Assembly (NCBI RefSeq): GCF_040546765.1
Contig: NZ_JBEPOK010000001.1
Location: 4,464,001-4,528,000 of the forward strand
Reading direction: 5' to 3'
Length of the DNA: 64,000 nt
DNA from: Arthrobacter sp. OAP107
GTDB taxonomy: Bacteria; Actinomycetota; Actinomycetes; Actinomycetales; Micrococcaceae
In this document: positions 55,908-64,000 of the stretch, piece after piece
Layout: each line of letters opens with the position of its first letter
How positions within the stretch are numbered: the first letter of the stretch is position 1
Made by a program: the position numbers and the translations under genes
Notes under the pieces: model-generated
What the model was told of the DNA's origin: nothing
The model's input: the letters and a program-made list of their open reading frames with translations, nothing else
Database searches by the model: none

Positions 55908-56963
55908 ATGCGCGCCACCATCATTCACGGACCCGGAGACATCAGGGTGGAGGACCGCGACTACCCGGCCATCCAGCTCCCCACGGACGCCGTGGTCCGC
56001 GTGACGGCCGCCTGCGTCTGCGGCTCGGACCTGTGGCCGTACCGCGGCGTGAAGCCGGTCCGCCACGCCGCCGCCATCGGCCACGAATTCGTGGGTGTCG
56101 TGGAAAGCACAGGCGCCGACGTGGCCACGCTCCAGGCGGGTGACTTTGTGATCGCCCCCTTCGTGGTCAGCTGCGGACAGTGCCCGCAGTGCCTGAACGG
56201 CGTCACGGTCGCCTGTGACCACCTCGCCGGCTGGGGCGGTAAGGACGACGCCGGGTTCGCTGTGGACGGCGGCCAGGGCGAGGCCGTGCGCGTCCCGCTC
56301 GCCGAATCGACGCTCGTCAAGGTGCCGGACGTCGGCGAGCCGGATACAGCGCTGCGCAACAGCCTGCTGACCCTCTCGGATGTCATGGCCACCGGCCACC
56401 ATGCCGCCGTCAGCGCCCAGGTGGGCCCCGGCCGGACCGTTGTGGTGGTGGGCGACGGCGCAGTGGGGCTCTGCGGCGTCCTGGCGGCAAAGCGGCTCGG
56501 CGCCGACCGGATCATCGCGATGTCCCGGCATGCCGACCGGCAGGCCATCGCCCGCGAGTTCGGTGCCACCGACATTGTGCAGGAGCGCGGGGACGACGGC
56601 GTCGCCAAGGTCCGTGAACTTCTCGGCGGAGTGCTGGCCGACTCCGTGCTCGAATGCGTAGGCACCAAGGAGTCCATGGAACAGGCCCTGCATTCCGTCC
56701 GGCCAGGCGGCGCCCTCGGCTTCGTCGGGGTTCCCACAGGCGGCGCGGAGATTCCGCTGCGCTACCTGTTCGACAGGAACATCACCGTATCCGGCGGAAT
56801 GGCCCCTGCCCGGACCTACATTCCCGGGCTGCTCAAGGACGTGATGTCCGGCGCCATCAATCCCGGGCGGGTATTCGACGTCGAGATGCCCCTCGAGGAC
56901 GCACCCGAAGCCTATCGGGCGATGGACGAGCGCCGGGCCATCAAAGTGCTCCTGACGCCATAG
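55908..56963 (+). CDS. Zinc-dependent alcohol dehydrogenase family protein
   Basis: A 351-residue MDR enzyme. The catalytic zinc ligands are Cys in VCGSDLWPYRG, His-Glu in GHEFVGVV and a later Asp/Cys; the structural zinc lobe has the Cys set SCGQCPQCLNGVTVACD. The Rossmann motif is VVVVGDGAVGLCGVLAAKRLGA, and SRHADRQAIARE after it suits NADP or NAD. Substrate unknown. ATG at 55908 follows GAGAGGAG; a TAGACT box is about 50 bases upstream. Confidence 0.93.
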   Translation: MRATIIHGPGDIRVEDRDYPAIQLPTDAVVRVTAACVCGSDLWPYRGVKPVRHAAAIGHEFVGVVESTGADVATLQAGDFVIAPFVVSCGQCPQCLNGVTVACDHLAGWGGKDDAGFAVDGGQGEAVRVPLAESTLVKVPDVGEPDTALRNSLLTLSDVMATGHHAAVSAQVGPGRTVVVVGDGAVGLCGVLAAKRLGADRIIAMSRHADRQAIAREFGATDIVQERGDDGVAKVRELLGGVLADSVLECVGTKESMEQALHSVRPGGALGFVGVPTGGAEIPLRYLFDRNITVSGGMAPARTYIPGLLKDVMSGAINPGRVFDVEMPLEDAPEAYRAMDERRAIKVLLTP

Positions 56964-57035
56964 GACAGTTGCGCGGGCACGGCACCGGGTCTACCGTGAT
57001 CCGCATCAGTCACCACCGCCGTCGAGGGAGCCGTC

Positions 57036-57356
57036 ATGGCCGGGTTTGTGCAGATCATTGAATTCCAGACCTCACGCATTGAGGAGGTCGAAGCGCTGGG
57101 CCGCCCGTCAAGAACCGAGGGCACCACCGCGCCGACGTTTCGCCGCATCACCGCCACTGCGGACCGGGACCGTCCCGGGACATACTTCACCATCGTGGAG
57201 TTCGATTCCTACGAATCGGCGATGGAGAACTCCAACCGGCCAGAAACATCCGACTTCGCCGCGAAGATGGCGGCCCTGTGCGACGGTCCCCCGGTTTTCC
57301 GCAATCTCGACGTGATGTGGGAGGACACCGGACAGGAGCCGGAGACCACCACTTAG
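57036..57356 (+). CDS. Conserved hypothetical protein, possible alpha/beta-barrel domain
   Basis: A 106-residue soluble protein. The order strand (FVQIIEFQTS), helix, strand (YFTIVEFDSYESAMENSNRP), helix (FAAKMAALCD) resembles dimeric ferredoxin-like barrels such as ABM or EthD-type proteins, but no catalytic residue identifies it. ATG at 57036 follows GAGGGAG. It lies alone downstream of the alcohol dehydrogenase. Confidence 0.65.
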   Translation: MAGFVQIIEFQTSRIEEVEALGRPSRTEGTTAPTFRRITATADRDRPGTYFTIVEFDSYESAMENSNRPETSDFAAKMAALCDGPPVFRNLDVMWEDTGQEPETTT

Positions 57357-57538
57357 GCAGGAAACGGCCTCTCCAACCGGGGTTTTGGGACAACATCTCC
57401 CGTTACAGGTGGGACTCCTGATGACAGCAGCTATTGCACGCCCGGCGGATGGCCCATAGGTTGGAGACAGCGGACAACAGTTTCCGTCTCTGCCTGCTGT
57501 CGGAGCAGGACCAGAAAAGGGTTACAAAGGAAGTAGCA

Positions 57539-57742
57539 ATGGCAACAGGCACAGTTAAATGGTTCAACGCCGAAAAGGGCTTCGGCTTCATCGCTCCGGA
57601 TGACGGATCGGCAGATGTATTCGCCCACTACTCGGCAATTGCCTCCAGCGGCTACCGCTCCCTGGATGAAAACCAGAAGGTCGAATTCGAAGTGACCCAG
57701 GGCCCCAAGGGTCCGCAGGCAGAGAACATCCGCCCACTGTAA
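57539..57742 (+). CDS. Cold-shock protein (CspA family)
   Basis: A 67-residue OB-fold RNA chaperone. RNP1 is KGFGFIAPD and RNP2 is DVFAHYSAI; it begins MATGTVKWFNAEK. ATG at 57539 follows AAAGGAAG. The 182-base gap upstream leaves room for a long 5' leader, usual for cold-regulated genes; I see no standard element in it. A clear terminator follows. Confidence 0.97.
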   Translation: MATGTVKWFNAEKGFGFIAPDDGSADVFAHYSAIASSGYRSLDENQKVEFEVTQGPKGPQAENIRPL

Positions 57743-57755
57743 CGGCTTACCAAAG

Positions 57756-57795
57756 ACTCCCCTGTCCGTGCCCGGCACGCACAGGGGAGTTTTTG
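57756..57795 (+). terminator. Terminator of the cold-shock gene
   Basis: ACTCCCCTGT/ACAGGGGAGT stem with an inner CGTGCC/GGCACG stem and a TTTTT tail, 13 bases after the stop. Confidence 0.95.
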
Positions 57796-57831
57796 CTGCC
57801 CGCAGTCTCGGCCGCCCGGTAGAGTGCCGCC

Positions 57832-58416
57832 ATGGATGAAAAAGCGACCCTGCACCATTACCTGAGGACACGGCGCGCCCAGCTGCTCGCCAAGCTCGAC
57901 GGCCTGGGCGAACACGACGTCCGCCGGCCGATGACGCCAACCGGCACCAATCTCCTGGGCCTGGTCAAGCATGTGGCCAGCGTGGAACTGGGCTACTTCG
58001 GCGAGGTGTTCGGGCGGCCCAGTGACCTGGTGCTGCCCTGGTTCGCTGACGGGGCCGAGCCGGACGCGGACATGTGGGCCACCGCGGAGCAGACGCGCGC
58101 CGAGATCGTTGAGCTGCACCGCCTCTCAGCGGCGCACACCGATGCCACCATCGAGGCGCTGCCCCTGGACGCTCCAGGAGTGGTGCCCTGGTGGCGGGAA
58201 GAACGCAGGCACGTAACCCTGCACCAGATGCTGGTACACATGTGTGCCGAGACAGCACAGCACCTGGGACACGCAGACATCATCCGCGAGCTTATTGACG
58301 GCTCGGCCGGGCAGGGGCCCAACGACCCCAACCTTCCGCAGCGGGGTTCGGCGGAGCAGGCCGCCTACATCGAGCAGTTGGAGGCCGCCGCACGTAAAGC
58401 GGCGCTGGCCGGGTGA
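57832..58416 (+). CDS. DinB/DUF664 family protein
   Basis: A 194-residue four-helix-bundle protein of the DinB-like superfamily. Metal-ligand candidates are the His residues in LVKHVASVELGYF, in TLHQMLVHMCAETAQHLGHADIIRE and near the start. Related proteins include mycothiol- or bacillithiol-dependent transferases, so a thiol-transfer role is possible but unproven. ATG at 57832 is six bases after TAGAGT (57820-57825) and has no ribosome site: a leaderless-type start. Confidence 0.88.
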   Translation: MDEKATLHHYLRTRRAQLLAKLDGLGEHDVRRPMTPTGTNLLGLVKHVASVELGYFGEVFGRPSDLVLPWFADGAEPDADMWATAEQTRAEIVELHRLSAAHTDATIEALPLDAPGVVPWWREERRHVTLHQMLVHMCAETAQHLGHADIIRELIDGSAGQGPNDPNLPQRGSAEQAAYIEQLEAAARKAALAG

Positions 58417-58457
58417 CGGGGCTGGCTGGGTGACGCCCTGACCGGCCGGGGGACGCC

Positions 58458-59705
58458 CTACACGAAGGCCGATTTCCCCGTCACCGCGCGGGCCACGATC
58501 AGTGAGTTGATCTCGTAGCTGCCTTCGTAGGTGTAAAGGATTTCGGCGTCACCGAAGAGTTTTCCCATTTCGAAGTCGCTGCTGATCCCGTTGCCGCCCA
58601 GCAGCGACCGGCCCATGGCCACGGAGGCGCGGGCCAGCCGGGTGGTGGTGGCCTTGGCCATGGCCGCCTGGGCCATTTCCAGCCTGCCCTCCGCCTGGAT
58701 CCGGGCCAGCTGCGCCATCAGGGCCAGTGAGGCCGAGGCGTTGCCGAGGATTTCGGCGAGCTGCTGCTGGATGAGCTGGAAGCGTGCCAGCTCCTTGCCG
58801 AACTGACGGCGCTGCAGCGAATAGGAGCGGGCAACGTCAAAGGCTGCGAGCTGAATCCCGGCAGCCTGCCAGCCCACCCACGCCCGGGAATCCCTCAGCA
58901 GCTCGTTGGCCTTGGTGAAATCCGTGGCGCCGGGGAGCATGTTGGTTTCCGGAATACGGACGCCGTCCAGCCGAATGTCGGCGTTCTGCATGATCCGGAG
59001 CCCGATCTTGTTGCTGATCTTGGTGGCCGTGTAGCCGGGGCGGTCCGTCTCGACAATGAAGCCCTTGATCTGCTGGTCGGCCGTATCCCTGGCCCACACG
59101 AGCGCGAAGTCGGCGATCGTGCCGGCGCCGATCCACCGCTTGGCGCCGTCGATGACCCATTCGCCGTCCTCAAGCCGGGCTGTGGTGGCCAGCCCGCCTG
59201 CGATGTCCGAGCCGTGCTCCGGCTCGGTCAGCGCGAAGGCCCCCAGCTGCGTGAAAGCGGTGAGTCCCGGCAGCCACCGCTGCTTCTGTTCCTCCGACCC
59301 CAGCGCATCGATCATGCCGACGATCAGTTCGTTGTGGATGCCCACCAGCGCCGACAGCGACACGTCGGCCCGGGCCACCTCCACGTACATGAGGCCCTTG
59401 AAGAGTGTGGATGTGCCGTCCGTCTGCAGCCCGCCAAGCCCGTGCTTGCCGAGCTCCGCCAGCAGCCCGAACGGGAACTCTTCCCGGTTCCAGTATTCGA
59501 TGGACTGGGCCCGAACCCTGGACTGCAGGAAGTCCCGGATCTCGAGATAGCGCGTCCGCTCACCCGGCGGCAGCAGGTCCGCAACATACATGAGGTCAGC
59601 ATCGGCAAACGGCGGCGCCGCAGTCCCCAATCCCGCCTGCGCGCCCTCCGGCGCTGCAACCTCTGTGGCCTGTCCGCTGTCACGTCCTTGTGGCTGCACG
59701 GGCAC
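58458..59705 (-). CDS. Acyl-CoA dehydrogenase family protein
   Basis: A 415-residue FAD enzyme that oxidises acyl-CoA at the alpha-beta bond. It has the N-terminal helical domain, the FAD/substrate segment AFALTEPEHGSDIAGG, the SLQRRQFGKELARFQLIQ region and the catalytic Glu in LYTYEGSYEINSLIVARA. The long Ala/Gly/Gln start (about 40 residues) precedes the fold; a start at a later Met is possible. It resembles the glutaryl-CoA dehydrogenase-like branch. Divergent from the acyl-CoA synthetase and presumably in the same pathway. Confidence 0.92.
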   Translation of the reverse strand: MPVQPQGRDSGQATEVAAPEGAQAGLGTAAPPFADADLMYVADLLPPGERTRYLEIRDFLQSRVRAQSIEYWNREEFPFGLLAELGKHGLGGLQTDGTSTLFKGLMYVEVARADVSLSALVGIHNELIVGMIDALGSEEQKQRWLPGLTAFTQLGAFALTEPEHGSDIAGGLATTARLEDGEWVIDGAKRWIGAGTIADFALVWARDTADQQIKGFIVETDRPGYTATKISNKIGLRIMQNADIRLDGVRIPETNMLPGATDFTKANELLRDSRAWVGWQAAGIQLAAFDVARSYSLQRRQFGKELARFQLIQQQLAEILGNASASLALMAQLARIQAEGRLEMAQAAMAKATTTRLARASVAMGRSLLGGNGISSDFEMGKLFGDAEILYTYEGSYEINSLIVARAVTGKSAFV

Positions 59706-59736
59706 TGATCCCTTCGCTCTTCCAAACCCTTGGATG

Positions 59737-59772
59737 TCCTAGTATATTGCACAGTGATGTGGATCACTAGGA
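59737..59772. promoter_or_regulatory. Inverted repeats in the acyl-CoA dehydrogenase/synthetase promoter region
   Basis: Outer arms TCCTAGT/ACTAGGA (59737-59743 and 59766-59772), with a nested AGTGAT-GTGG-ATCACT (59753-59768). Placed centrally in the 94-base divergent gap, where the downstream MarR protein could bind. Confidence 0.55.
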
Positions 59773-59799
59773 TGTGAATCCCCAGGCGAAAGGTGCCCC

Positions 59800-61584
59800 A
59801 TGACAGTCACCGACGACTTCCGTGCCGCACGCGACCAACTGCTCGCCCTGCGCCAGGACTACCGTCAGGCGAGGACCGGCTTCGAATGGCCGCGGCCCAC
59901 GGAGTTCAACTTCGCGCTCGACTGGTTTGACGCCATCGCAGCCGATCCCGCCAAAGGGAACAACCCGGCGCTGGTGATCGTGGAACAGGACGGCTCGGCC
60001 ACCCGGCGCAGCTTCGCCGACCTCTCGGCACGGTCCGGGCAGGTGGCGAACTGGCTCCGCAGCCAGGGCGTGAAGCGCGGCGACCGCATGATCATCATGC
60101 TGGGCAACCAGGTGGAACTGTGGGAACTCGTGCTGGCCGGCATCAAGCTGGGCATCGTGCTGATCCCCACCACCACCCTCATGGGGCCGGCGGACCTGAA
60201 GGACCGGGTGGAGCGCGGCGAAGCGGGCTGGGCCGCCGTCGGCAGTTCCAACCTCGGCAAGTTTGCCGAGGTGCCCGGCAGTTACCGGCTCATCGAAATC
60301 CCCGACGCCGGCGGCGCAGCAGATGCCGGCGGTCCAGCAGGTGCCGGCAGAGCCACGGCTGCGGAGGCGCTGCAGTACGCCGATTCCGCCGCCTCCGCCG
60401 GCGACTTCACACCTGACGCGCCCACCCTGGCGGACGAAACCCTGCTTCTCTACTTCACCTCGGGCACCACCTCCAAGGCCAAGCTCGTGGAGCACACCCA
60501 CACCTCCTATCCGGTGGGCCACCTGTCCACCATGTACTGGATCGGACTGGAGCCGGGCGACGTGCACCTGAACGTGGCCTCCCCGGGCTGGGCGAAACAC
60601 GCCTGGTCCAACCTGTTCGCCCCGTGGATTGCCGAAGCCTGCGTGTTCGTCTACAACTACGAACGCTTCGATGCAAGAGCACTGATGGAGCAGATGGACC
60701 GCGAAAAGGTCACCAGCTTCTGCGCTCCGCCCACCGTCTGGCGGATGCTCATCCAGGCCGACCTCACCCTCCTGAAGAATCCGCCCACCAAGGTTGTCTC
60801 GGCCGGTGAGCCGCTCAACGCGGAGGTCATCGGCCAGGTCCAGCGGGCATGGGGCCAGACCATCCGCGACGGCTTTGGCCAGACCGAAACCACTGTGCAG
60901 GTGGCCAACACCCCTGGCCAGCCGGTCAAGACCGGAGCCATGGGCCAGCCCCTGCCGGGGTATGACGTGGTTCTCGTCGATCCGGTGACGGGCGAAGAAG
61001 CGGACGACGGCGAGCTCTGTCTGCGTCTGGATCCCCGCCCCGCTGGACTGATGAAGTCGTACTACGGCGACCCCGGAAAGACGGCCGACGCCTTCCGCGG
61101 CGGCTATTACCACACCGGTGACATGGCCAGCCGGGACGAGCACGGCGTGATCACCTACGTGGGCCGCGACGACGACGTCTTCAAGTCCTCCGACTACCGG
61201 CTCTCCCCGTTCGAACTCGAAAGCGTGCTCATCGAGCACCCGGCGGTGGCGGAGGCCGCCGTCGTCCCCTCCCCCGATCCGCTCAAGCTGTCGGTGCCCA
61301 AAGCATTTGTGGTGCTGGCCGCCGGGCACGAACCGGGGCCTGAGCTCGCCGAGGAGATCCTGCGCTACTGCCGGGACCACCTGGCGCCGTTCAAGCGCAT
61401 CCGCCGGCTGGAGTTCACCGAGCTGCCCAAGACCATCTCGGGCAAGATCCGCCGGGTCGAGCTGCGGCACAGCGAGGAGCGACGCCATGCGGACGGGTCG
61501 GAGCGCAGCGCGTCCGGTGTACCCCTCGGTCTGGGCACGGAATACTCCGAAACGGATTTCCCGGGCCTGAAAAGCCAGGGCTGA
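59800..61584 (+). CDS. AMP-binding acyl-CoA synthetase
   Basis: A 594-residue adenylate-forming enzyme that activates a carboxylic acid to its CoA ester. The AMP/ATP motif is YFTSGTTSKAKLVEHTH; the A5 motif is DGFGQTETTVQ, A7 region YYHTGDMASRDEHG, A8 YVGRDDDVFKSSDYRL and A10 Lys in LPKTISGKIRRVEL. Similar to medium-chain or branched/aromatic acyl-CoA synthetases; the chain length is not deducible. ATG at 59800 follows AAAGGTG. The MarR gene follows after three bases. Confidence 0.94.
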   Translation: MTVTDDFRAARDQLLALRQDYRQARTGFEWPRPTEFNFALDWFDAIAADPAKGNNPALVIVEQDGSATRRSFADLSARSGQVANWLRSQGVKRGDRMIIMLGNQVELWELVLAGIKLGIVLIPTTTLMGPADLKDRVERGEAGWAAVGSSNLGKFAEVPGSYRLIEIPDAGGAADAGGPAGAGRATAAEALQYADSAASAGDFTPDAPTLADETLLLYFTSGTTSKAKLVEHTHTSYPVGHLSTMYWIGLEPGDVHLNVASPGWAKHAWSNLFAPWIAEACVFVYNYERFDARALMEQMDREKVTSFCAPPTVWRMLIQADLTLLKNPPTKVVSAGEPLNAEVIGQVQRAWGQTIRDGFGQTETTVQVANTPGQPVKTGAMGQPLPGYDVVLVDPVTGEEADDGELCLRLDPRPAGLMKSYYGDPGKTADAFRGGYYHTGDMASRDEHGVITYVGRDDDVFKSSDYRLSPFELESVLIEHPAVAEAAVVPSPDPLKLSVPKAFVVLAAGHEPGPELAEEILRYCRDHLAPFKRIRRLEFTELPKTISGKIRRVELRHSEERRHADGSERSASGVPLGLGTEYSETDFPGLKSQG

Positions 61585-61587
61585 GCC

Positions 61588-62094
61588 GTGGGCCCGCCGC
61601 TGCCCCGAGACCCGATTGCCGATGCGCAGCGCAACTGGGAGAGCCACGGCTGGGGTGACGTCGCTGCCCCGATGGCCGCCATCACGGCCATCATGCGCAC
61701 CCAGCAGATCCTTCTGGCCCGCATCGAGGGGGCACTGAAGCCGTTCGGGCTGACCTTCGCCCGCTACGAGCTGCTGGCACTGCTCAGCTTCGCCAGGAGC
61801 GGGGCCCTGCCCATGAACAAGGCGAGCGCCCTGCTCCAGGTCCATCCCACCTCGGTGACCAACGCCGTCGACCGCCTCCAGACCGCGGGACTGGTGGTGC
61901 GCTCACCGCACCCCACCGACGGGCGAACCACACTGATTGAGCTCACCGACGAGGGCAGGACTCTGGCAAAACGGGCGACGGCGGTGCTCAACGCCGAGGT
62001 TTTCGCCCGGTCCGGCTTCGACGGACAGGACGTGGACCAGCTCATCCGGATCCTGGGCGACTTCCGCCGGGGCGCCGGTGACTTTACGGACTGA
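61588..62094 (+). CDS. MarR-family transcriptional regulator
   Basis: A 168-residue winged-helix regulator. Core: LLARIEGALKPFGLTFARYELLALL, recognition region MNKASALLQVHPTSVTNAVDRLQTAGLVVRSPHPTDGRTTLI-type sequence with the Asp-x-Arg wing (DGRTT). GTG at 61588 is three bases after the synthetase stop, so it is in the same operon. It probably responds to an acid or acyl-CoA and represses the divergent promoters. Confidence 0.93.
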   Translation: MGPPLPRDPIADAQRNWESHGWGDVAAPMAAITAIMRTQQILLARIEGALKPFGLTFARYELLALLSFARSGALPMNKASALLQVHPTSVTNAVDRLQTAGLVVRSPHPTDGRTTLIELTDEGRTLAKRATAVLNAEVFARSGFDGQDVDQLIRILGDFRRGAGDFTD

Positions 62095-62100
62095 CCGGCA

Positions 62101-62781
62101 TTACGGGCTGGCCGGCTTTACGGGCTGGCGGTCTGCAGGACTTTCAGACGGCCGCCGGAGCTCCTGGACGAACGTGTCCAGCAAGGCCGCCTGCTGCGGG
62201 CTGTTGGCGAGCTGCACGAGGTCGGCCGCAGTGCTGGCCACCTTGATGTTGGTGTCCTGGCTGTACTTGGCCAGCAGGTCGAAGGCGGCTTCGGAATCAA
62301 TCCGCAGGACGCCCATCAGGATGCCCTTCGCCTGTTCGATGGTGCTCCGCGTGCCAAGGGCGCCCGCAACCGCTTCCCGTGCCGCCCGTTCCGTTTCCCA
62401 GTGCAGCGTGCTGGTCAGGTCAACGATGAACCCCTCAACAGCAATGAGCCTTCCGTCCTCCACGAGCGCCTCGCCGGCTGTGAGGACACGGTGTTCCCGC
62501 ACGCGCGCATCGATGATGCGGTGGTAGCTGCAGAAGAAGCCGCCCGCCTCGCAGGCCGTCATGAAGATATCGTGGCAGCGGTCTCTGTCGTCCGGGTGCT
62601 TGTGGGCATAGAGAAGCTCCACGGTGGGCACCACCTCGCCGCGGCCGTAACCGTGGAGGGTGTACAGCTCATCCGACCATTCCAGCCGGCCGGAGATGGC
62701 GTCGTAGTGGAACGTGCCGGCAACGCAATCTGCCGGCCCGAGGGCGCTCGAGTACGCCCGCACGGTTTTCGGAAGGCTCAT
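62101..62781 (-). CDS. PAS and ANTAR domain regulator
   Basis: A 226-residue protein. The PAS fold (PAS_3 type) is at about 15-125 (GTFHYDAISGRLEWSDELYTLHGYGRGE, HPDDRDRCHDIF), and an ANTAR domain is at about 140-195 (LGTRSTIEQAKGILMGVLRIDSE split by an LLAKYSQ helix and IKVASTAADLV). Likely an RNA-binding antiterminator with a small-ligand or redox input. ATG at 62781 follows AGGAA. It is convergent with the MarR gene across six bases. Confidence 0.9.
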   Translation of the reverse strand: MSLPKTVRAYSSALGPADCVAGTFHYDAISGRLEWSDELYTLHGYGRGEVVPTVELLYAHKHPDDRDRCHDIFMTACEAGGFFCSYHRIIDARVREHRVLTAGEALVEDGRLIAVEGFIVDLTSTLHWETERAAREAVAGALGTRSTIEQAKGILMGVLRIDSEAAFDLLAKYSQDTNIKVASTAADLVQLANSPQQAALLDTFVQELRRPSESPADRQPVKPASP

Positions 62782-62798
62782 CGCGGGTTCCTGCCGCC

Positions 62799-63074
62799 CT
62801 ACCCGGCCAGCCCCTGGCACTTGAGGGGCACGCGCGCCGACAGGGGGCGAACGGCAGTGTGCGGGCGGGAACCGAAATGGCGGTCCGCCGGTGGGGCGGC
62901 CAACTCCTTCACGTGCCCCATGCCGGCGTACTCACGAACAGCGGCAATTCCCTCAACCGCAGCGGCTTTACTGGGAAACGGGCGGGACACGGCCATCACG
63001 GTGCCGTCCGGGGCGGTGAGCTGGAACCTGAATGAAGCCTCTGCGTCAATGAAGAGTTCGAACATGCCAGCCAT
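62799..63074 (-). CDS. YegP-like protein (DUF1508)
   Basis: A 91-residue protein with one YegP/DUF1508 repeat: MFELFIDAEASFRFQLTAPDG, then a helix FPSKAAAVEGIAAVREYA. The family is small, of unknown role, and often doubled; only one unit is present here, followed by a basic Pro/Ala/Arg tail. ATG at 63074 is near a GGAGGG run. It lies just upstream of the PAS-ANTAR gene on the same strand. Confidence 0.85.
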   Translation of the reverse strand: MAGMFELFIDAEASFRFQLTAPDGTVMAVSRPFPSKAAAVEGIAAVREYAGMGHVKELAAPPADRHFGSRPHTAVRPLSARVPLKCQGLAG

Positions 63075-63310
63075 TTAGCCCTCCTGGATCCGGGAACACG
63101 GCGTCCGGGACACCGTCGTCGCCGGAAGCAGCTGAGGTTTCTCTCCTTAACCGCTCCCGCGGGTGAGCCGGGGCGGTAATTGAGGAATTTATGAAATTGT
63201 GAACTACTTACCCGCTCTTGGCAAGGCCTGTTCACGGCCGCTGCCGTGCCTTCGAACGCCTGCGGGACGGGCTTGGACGGGCTTCCCGGCAAAGTTCACC
63301 ATGATCCTCG
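63075..63310. other. Divergent intergenic region without a recognised gene
   Basis: Left part of a 364-base gap between the YegP-like and ArsR genes. It holds AT-richer sequence around 63170-63215 (GAGGAATTTATGAAATTGTGAAC) suitable for promoters; I recognise no RNA gene or conserved frame. Confidence 0.5.
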
Positions 63311-63336
63311 GAGACAGACCGTTCTGTCTCTATACT
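63311..63336 (+). promoter_or_regulatory. Palindromic operator overlapping the ArsR gene promoter
   Basis: GAGACAGA and TCTGTCTC (63311-63318, 63323-63330) form a perfect 8-bp inverted repeat around CCGT, touching a -10 box TATACT (63331-63336). A regulator bound here would block RNA polymerase. The leader to the ATG is about 95 bases. Confidence 0.65.
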
Positions 63337-63438
63337 TAGGTCTGTACGCCTTGGGGGCAGCAGTTTGGCGGGCCGGGCGATGTCCGGCTGCAACATCTGT
63401 CAAGCAAGACCTGTCTAGGAACACTGAAGGGATCCATA

Positions 63439-63834
63439 ATGGGTGATATGCCCGACGGCGTGATCCATACCGAGGTCAAGGCGGACCTGTTCAAGTCCAT
63501 GGGCCATCCTGCACGCATCCTGGTCCTGGAGATGCTGGTCAGCGGCCCCGTCACGGTGAGCAACCTGCGGGACTGCACCGGCCTTGAAGCCTCAAACCTT
63601 TCCCAGCACCTCGGCATCCTGCGGCGCCAGCGGCTGATCGTTCCGTCCCGGAAGGACGGCCGCCTGTTCTACGAACTGACGTCTCCGGAAGTACGTGAAG
63701 TCCTCGAAGCAGCCCGCGGCCTGCTGGGCACCATCCTCGACGGCGGCCTGCGGCAGCAGGACGCCGGATCCGTCGCCACCCCCGGCGCGGCGCCGGCTAC
63801 CGCCCTTACACCGGCGGCACGGACCGCAGGCTAG
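63439..63834 (+). CDS. ArsR-family winged-helix regulator
   Basis: A 131-residue regulator. Helix-turn-helix: LFKSMGHPARILVLEMLVSG, TVSNLRDCTGLEASNLSQHLG and RRQRLIVPSRKDGRLFYEL. Only one Cys (RDCTGLE) lies in the recognition region and the CxC metal motif of SmtB/ArsR sensors is absent, so it is probably not a classical metal sensor. ATG at 63439 follows GAAGGGA. The palindrome over its promoter suggests autoregulation. Confidence 0.9.
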   Translation: MGDMPDGVIHTEVKADLFKSMGHPARILVLEMLVSGPVTVSNLRDCTGLEASNLSQHLGILRRQRLIVPSRKDGRLFYELTSPEVREVLEAARGLLGTILDGGLRQQDAGSVATPGAAPATALTPAARTAG

Positions 63835-63879
63835 CGCGGGCCGGCTCTAGGCGGGATCGTCTTTAGGCGAGAACGGCTT

Positions 63880-64000
63880 TCAGGCGGGATCGGCGACGGC
63901 GGCCGGCGCGGAATGCCCGAAAAGCCAGGCTGCGACGTCGCTCCTCAGCACAAGGTGCGGGCTGCCGGTTCCGCTGACACTTCCGGCCGGAACATAGTAG
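63880..64000 (-). CDS. C-terminal end of a gene cut by the window edge
   Basis: On the minus strand an open frame enters from the right edge and stops at 63880. The 39 or so visible residues include YYVPAGSVSGTGSPHLVLR and SDVAAWLFGHSAPAA. Too short to name. It is convergent with the ArsR gene, 45 bases away. Confidence 0.5.
   Translation of the reverse strand, partial: YYVPAGSVSGTGSPHLVLRSDVAAWLFGHSAPAAVADPA

Noticed and set aside
59767..61845. About 692-codon open frame opposite the acyl-CoA synthetase
   Set aside because: It also crosses the start of the MarR gene and shows no recognisable domain; the synthetase motifs are on the plus strand.

Overview
The window is high-GC chromosomal DNA from an actinobacterium. 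GTG and TTG starts, leaderless-type promoters (a TANNNT box 6-7 bases before the start codon), two ANTAR regulators, a SAM-I riboswitch before a MetE-like gene, and the protein sequences themselves (aspartokinase, PurS/Q/L, DUF3151, DUF2236) point to the Arthrobacter/Pseudarthrobacter group of the Micrococcaceae. This placement is by recognition, not by a search. I see no prophage, insertion sequence, plasmid gene or CRISPR array; the region reads as ordinary chromosome with several accessory islands.

Layout. 1-9.6 kb: a secreted M23 peptidase cut by the window edge, an MpaB-type oxygenase, tRNA-Ser(GGA), SRP RNA, dnaX, recR, lysC and two small paralogous proteins. 9.7-17.8 kb: a proteolysis island with two large secreted subtilases pointing left, and between them, pointing right, two proteins carrying Streptomyces-subtilisin-inhibitor-like domains around a gene often labelled 3-methyladenine glycosylase. 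18-25.7 kb: purSQL and small metabolic or hypothetical genes. 25.7-29.5 kb: an ECF sigma factor with a membrane partner, a secreted Pro/Ala-repeat protein, two near-identical promoter/hairpin elements, and purA. 29.6-33.6 kb: a four-gene surface operon built on a SipW-type signal peptidase. 33.8-40.4 kb: SAM riboswitch plus MetE-like enzyme, a UDG-superfamily protein, DUF3151, class II aldolase, and an IclR regulator with an NCS1 permease that share an operator. 40.4-49.5 kb: TrmH methyltransferase, HAD phosphatase, Tat-exported hydrolase, STAS-like and GAF-ANTAR proteins, pyrE, FAD monooxygenase, nadE, quinone-oxidoreductase-like enzyme, double cupredoxin. 49.9-52.3 kb: an IclR regulator divergent from a 3-oxoacid CoA-transferase. 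52.3-55.8 kb: an ankyrin lipoprotein, a secreted GlcG/HbpS-like protein and a divergent histidine kinase/NarL regulator pair whose kinase is frameshifted at a G8 tract. 55.9-64 kb: alcohol dehydrogenase, cold-shock protein, DinB-like protein, acyl-CoA dehydrogenase, acyl-CoA synthetase and MarR regulator, PAS-ANTAR protein, YegP-like protein, ArsR regulator and a cut gene.

The most interesting candidates for undescribed biology are the subtilase/inhibitor island, the SipW-type export operon, the HbpS-like/kinase/regulator set with its homopolymer frameshift, and the duplicated promoter-plus-hairpin element beside the ECF sigma factor. Everything here comes from reading the sequence; no searches were run.
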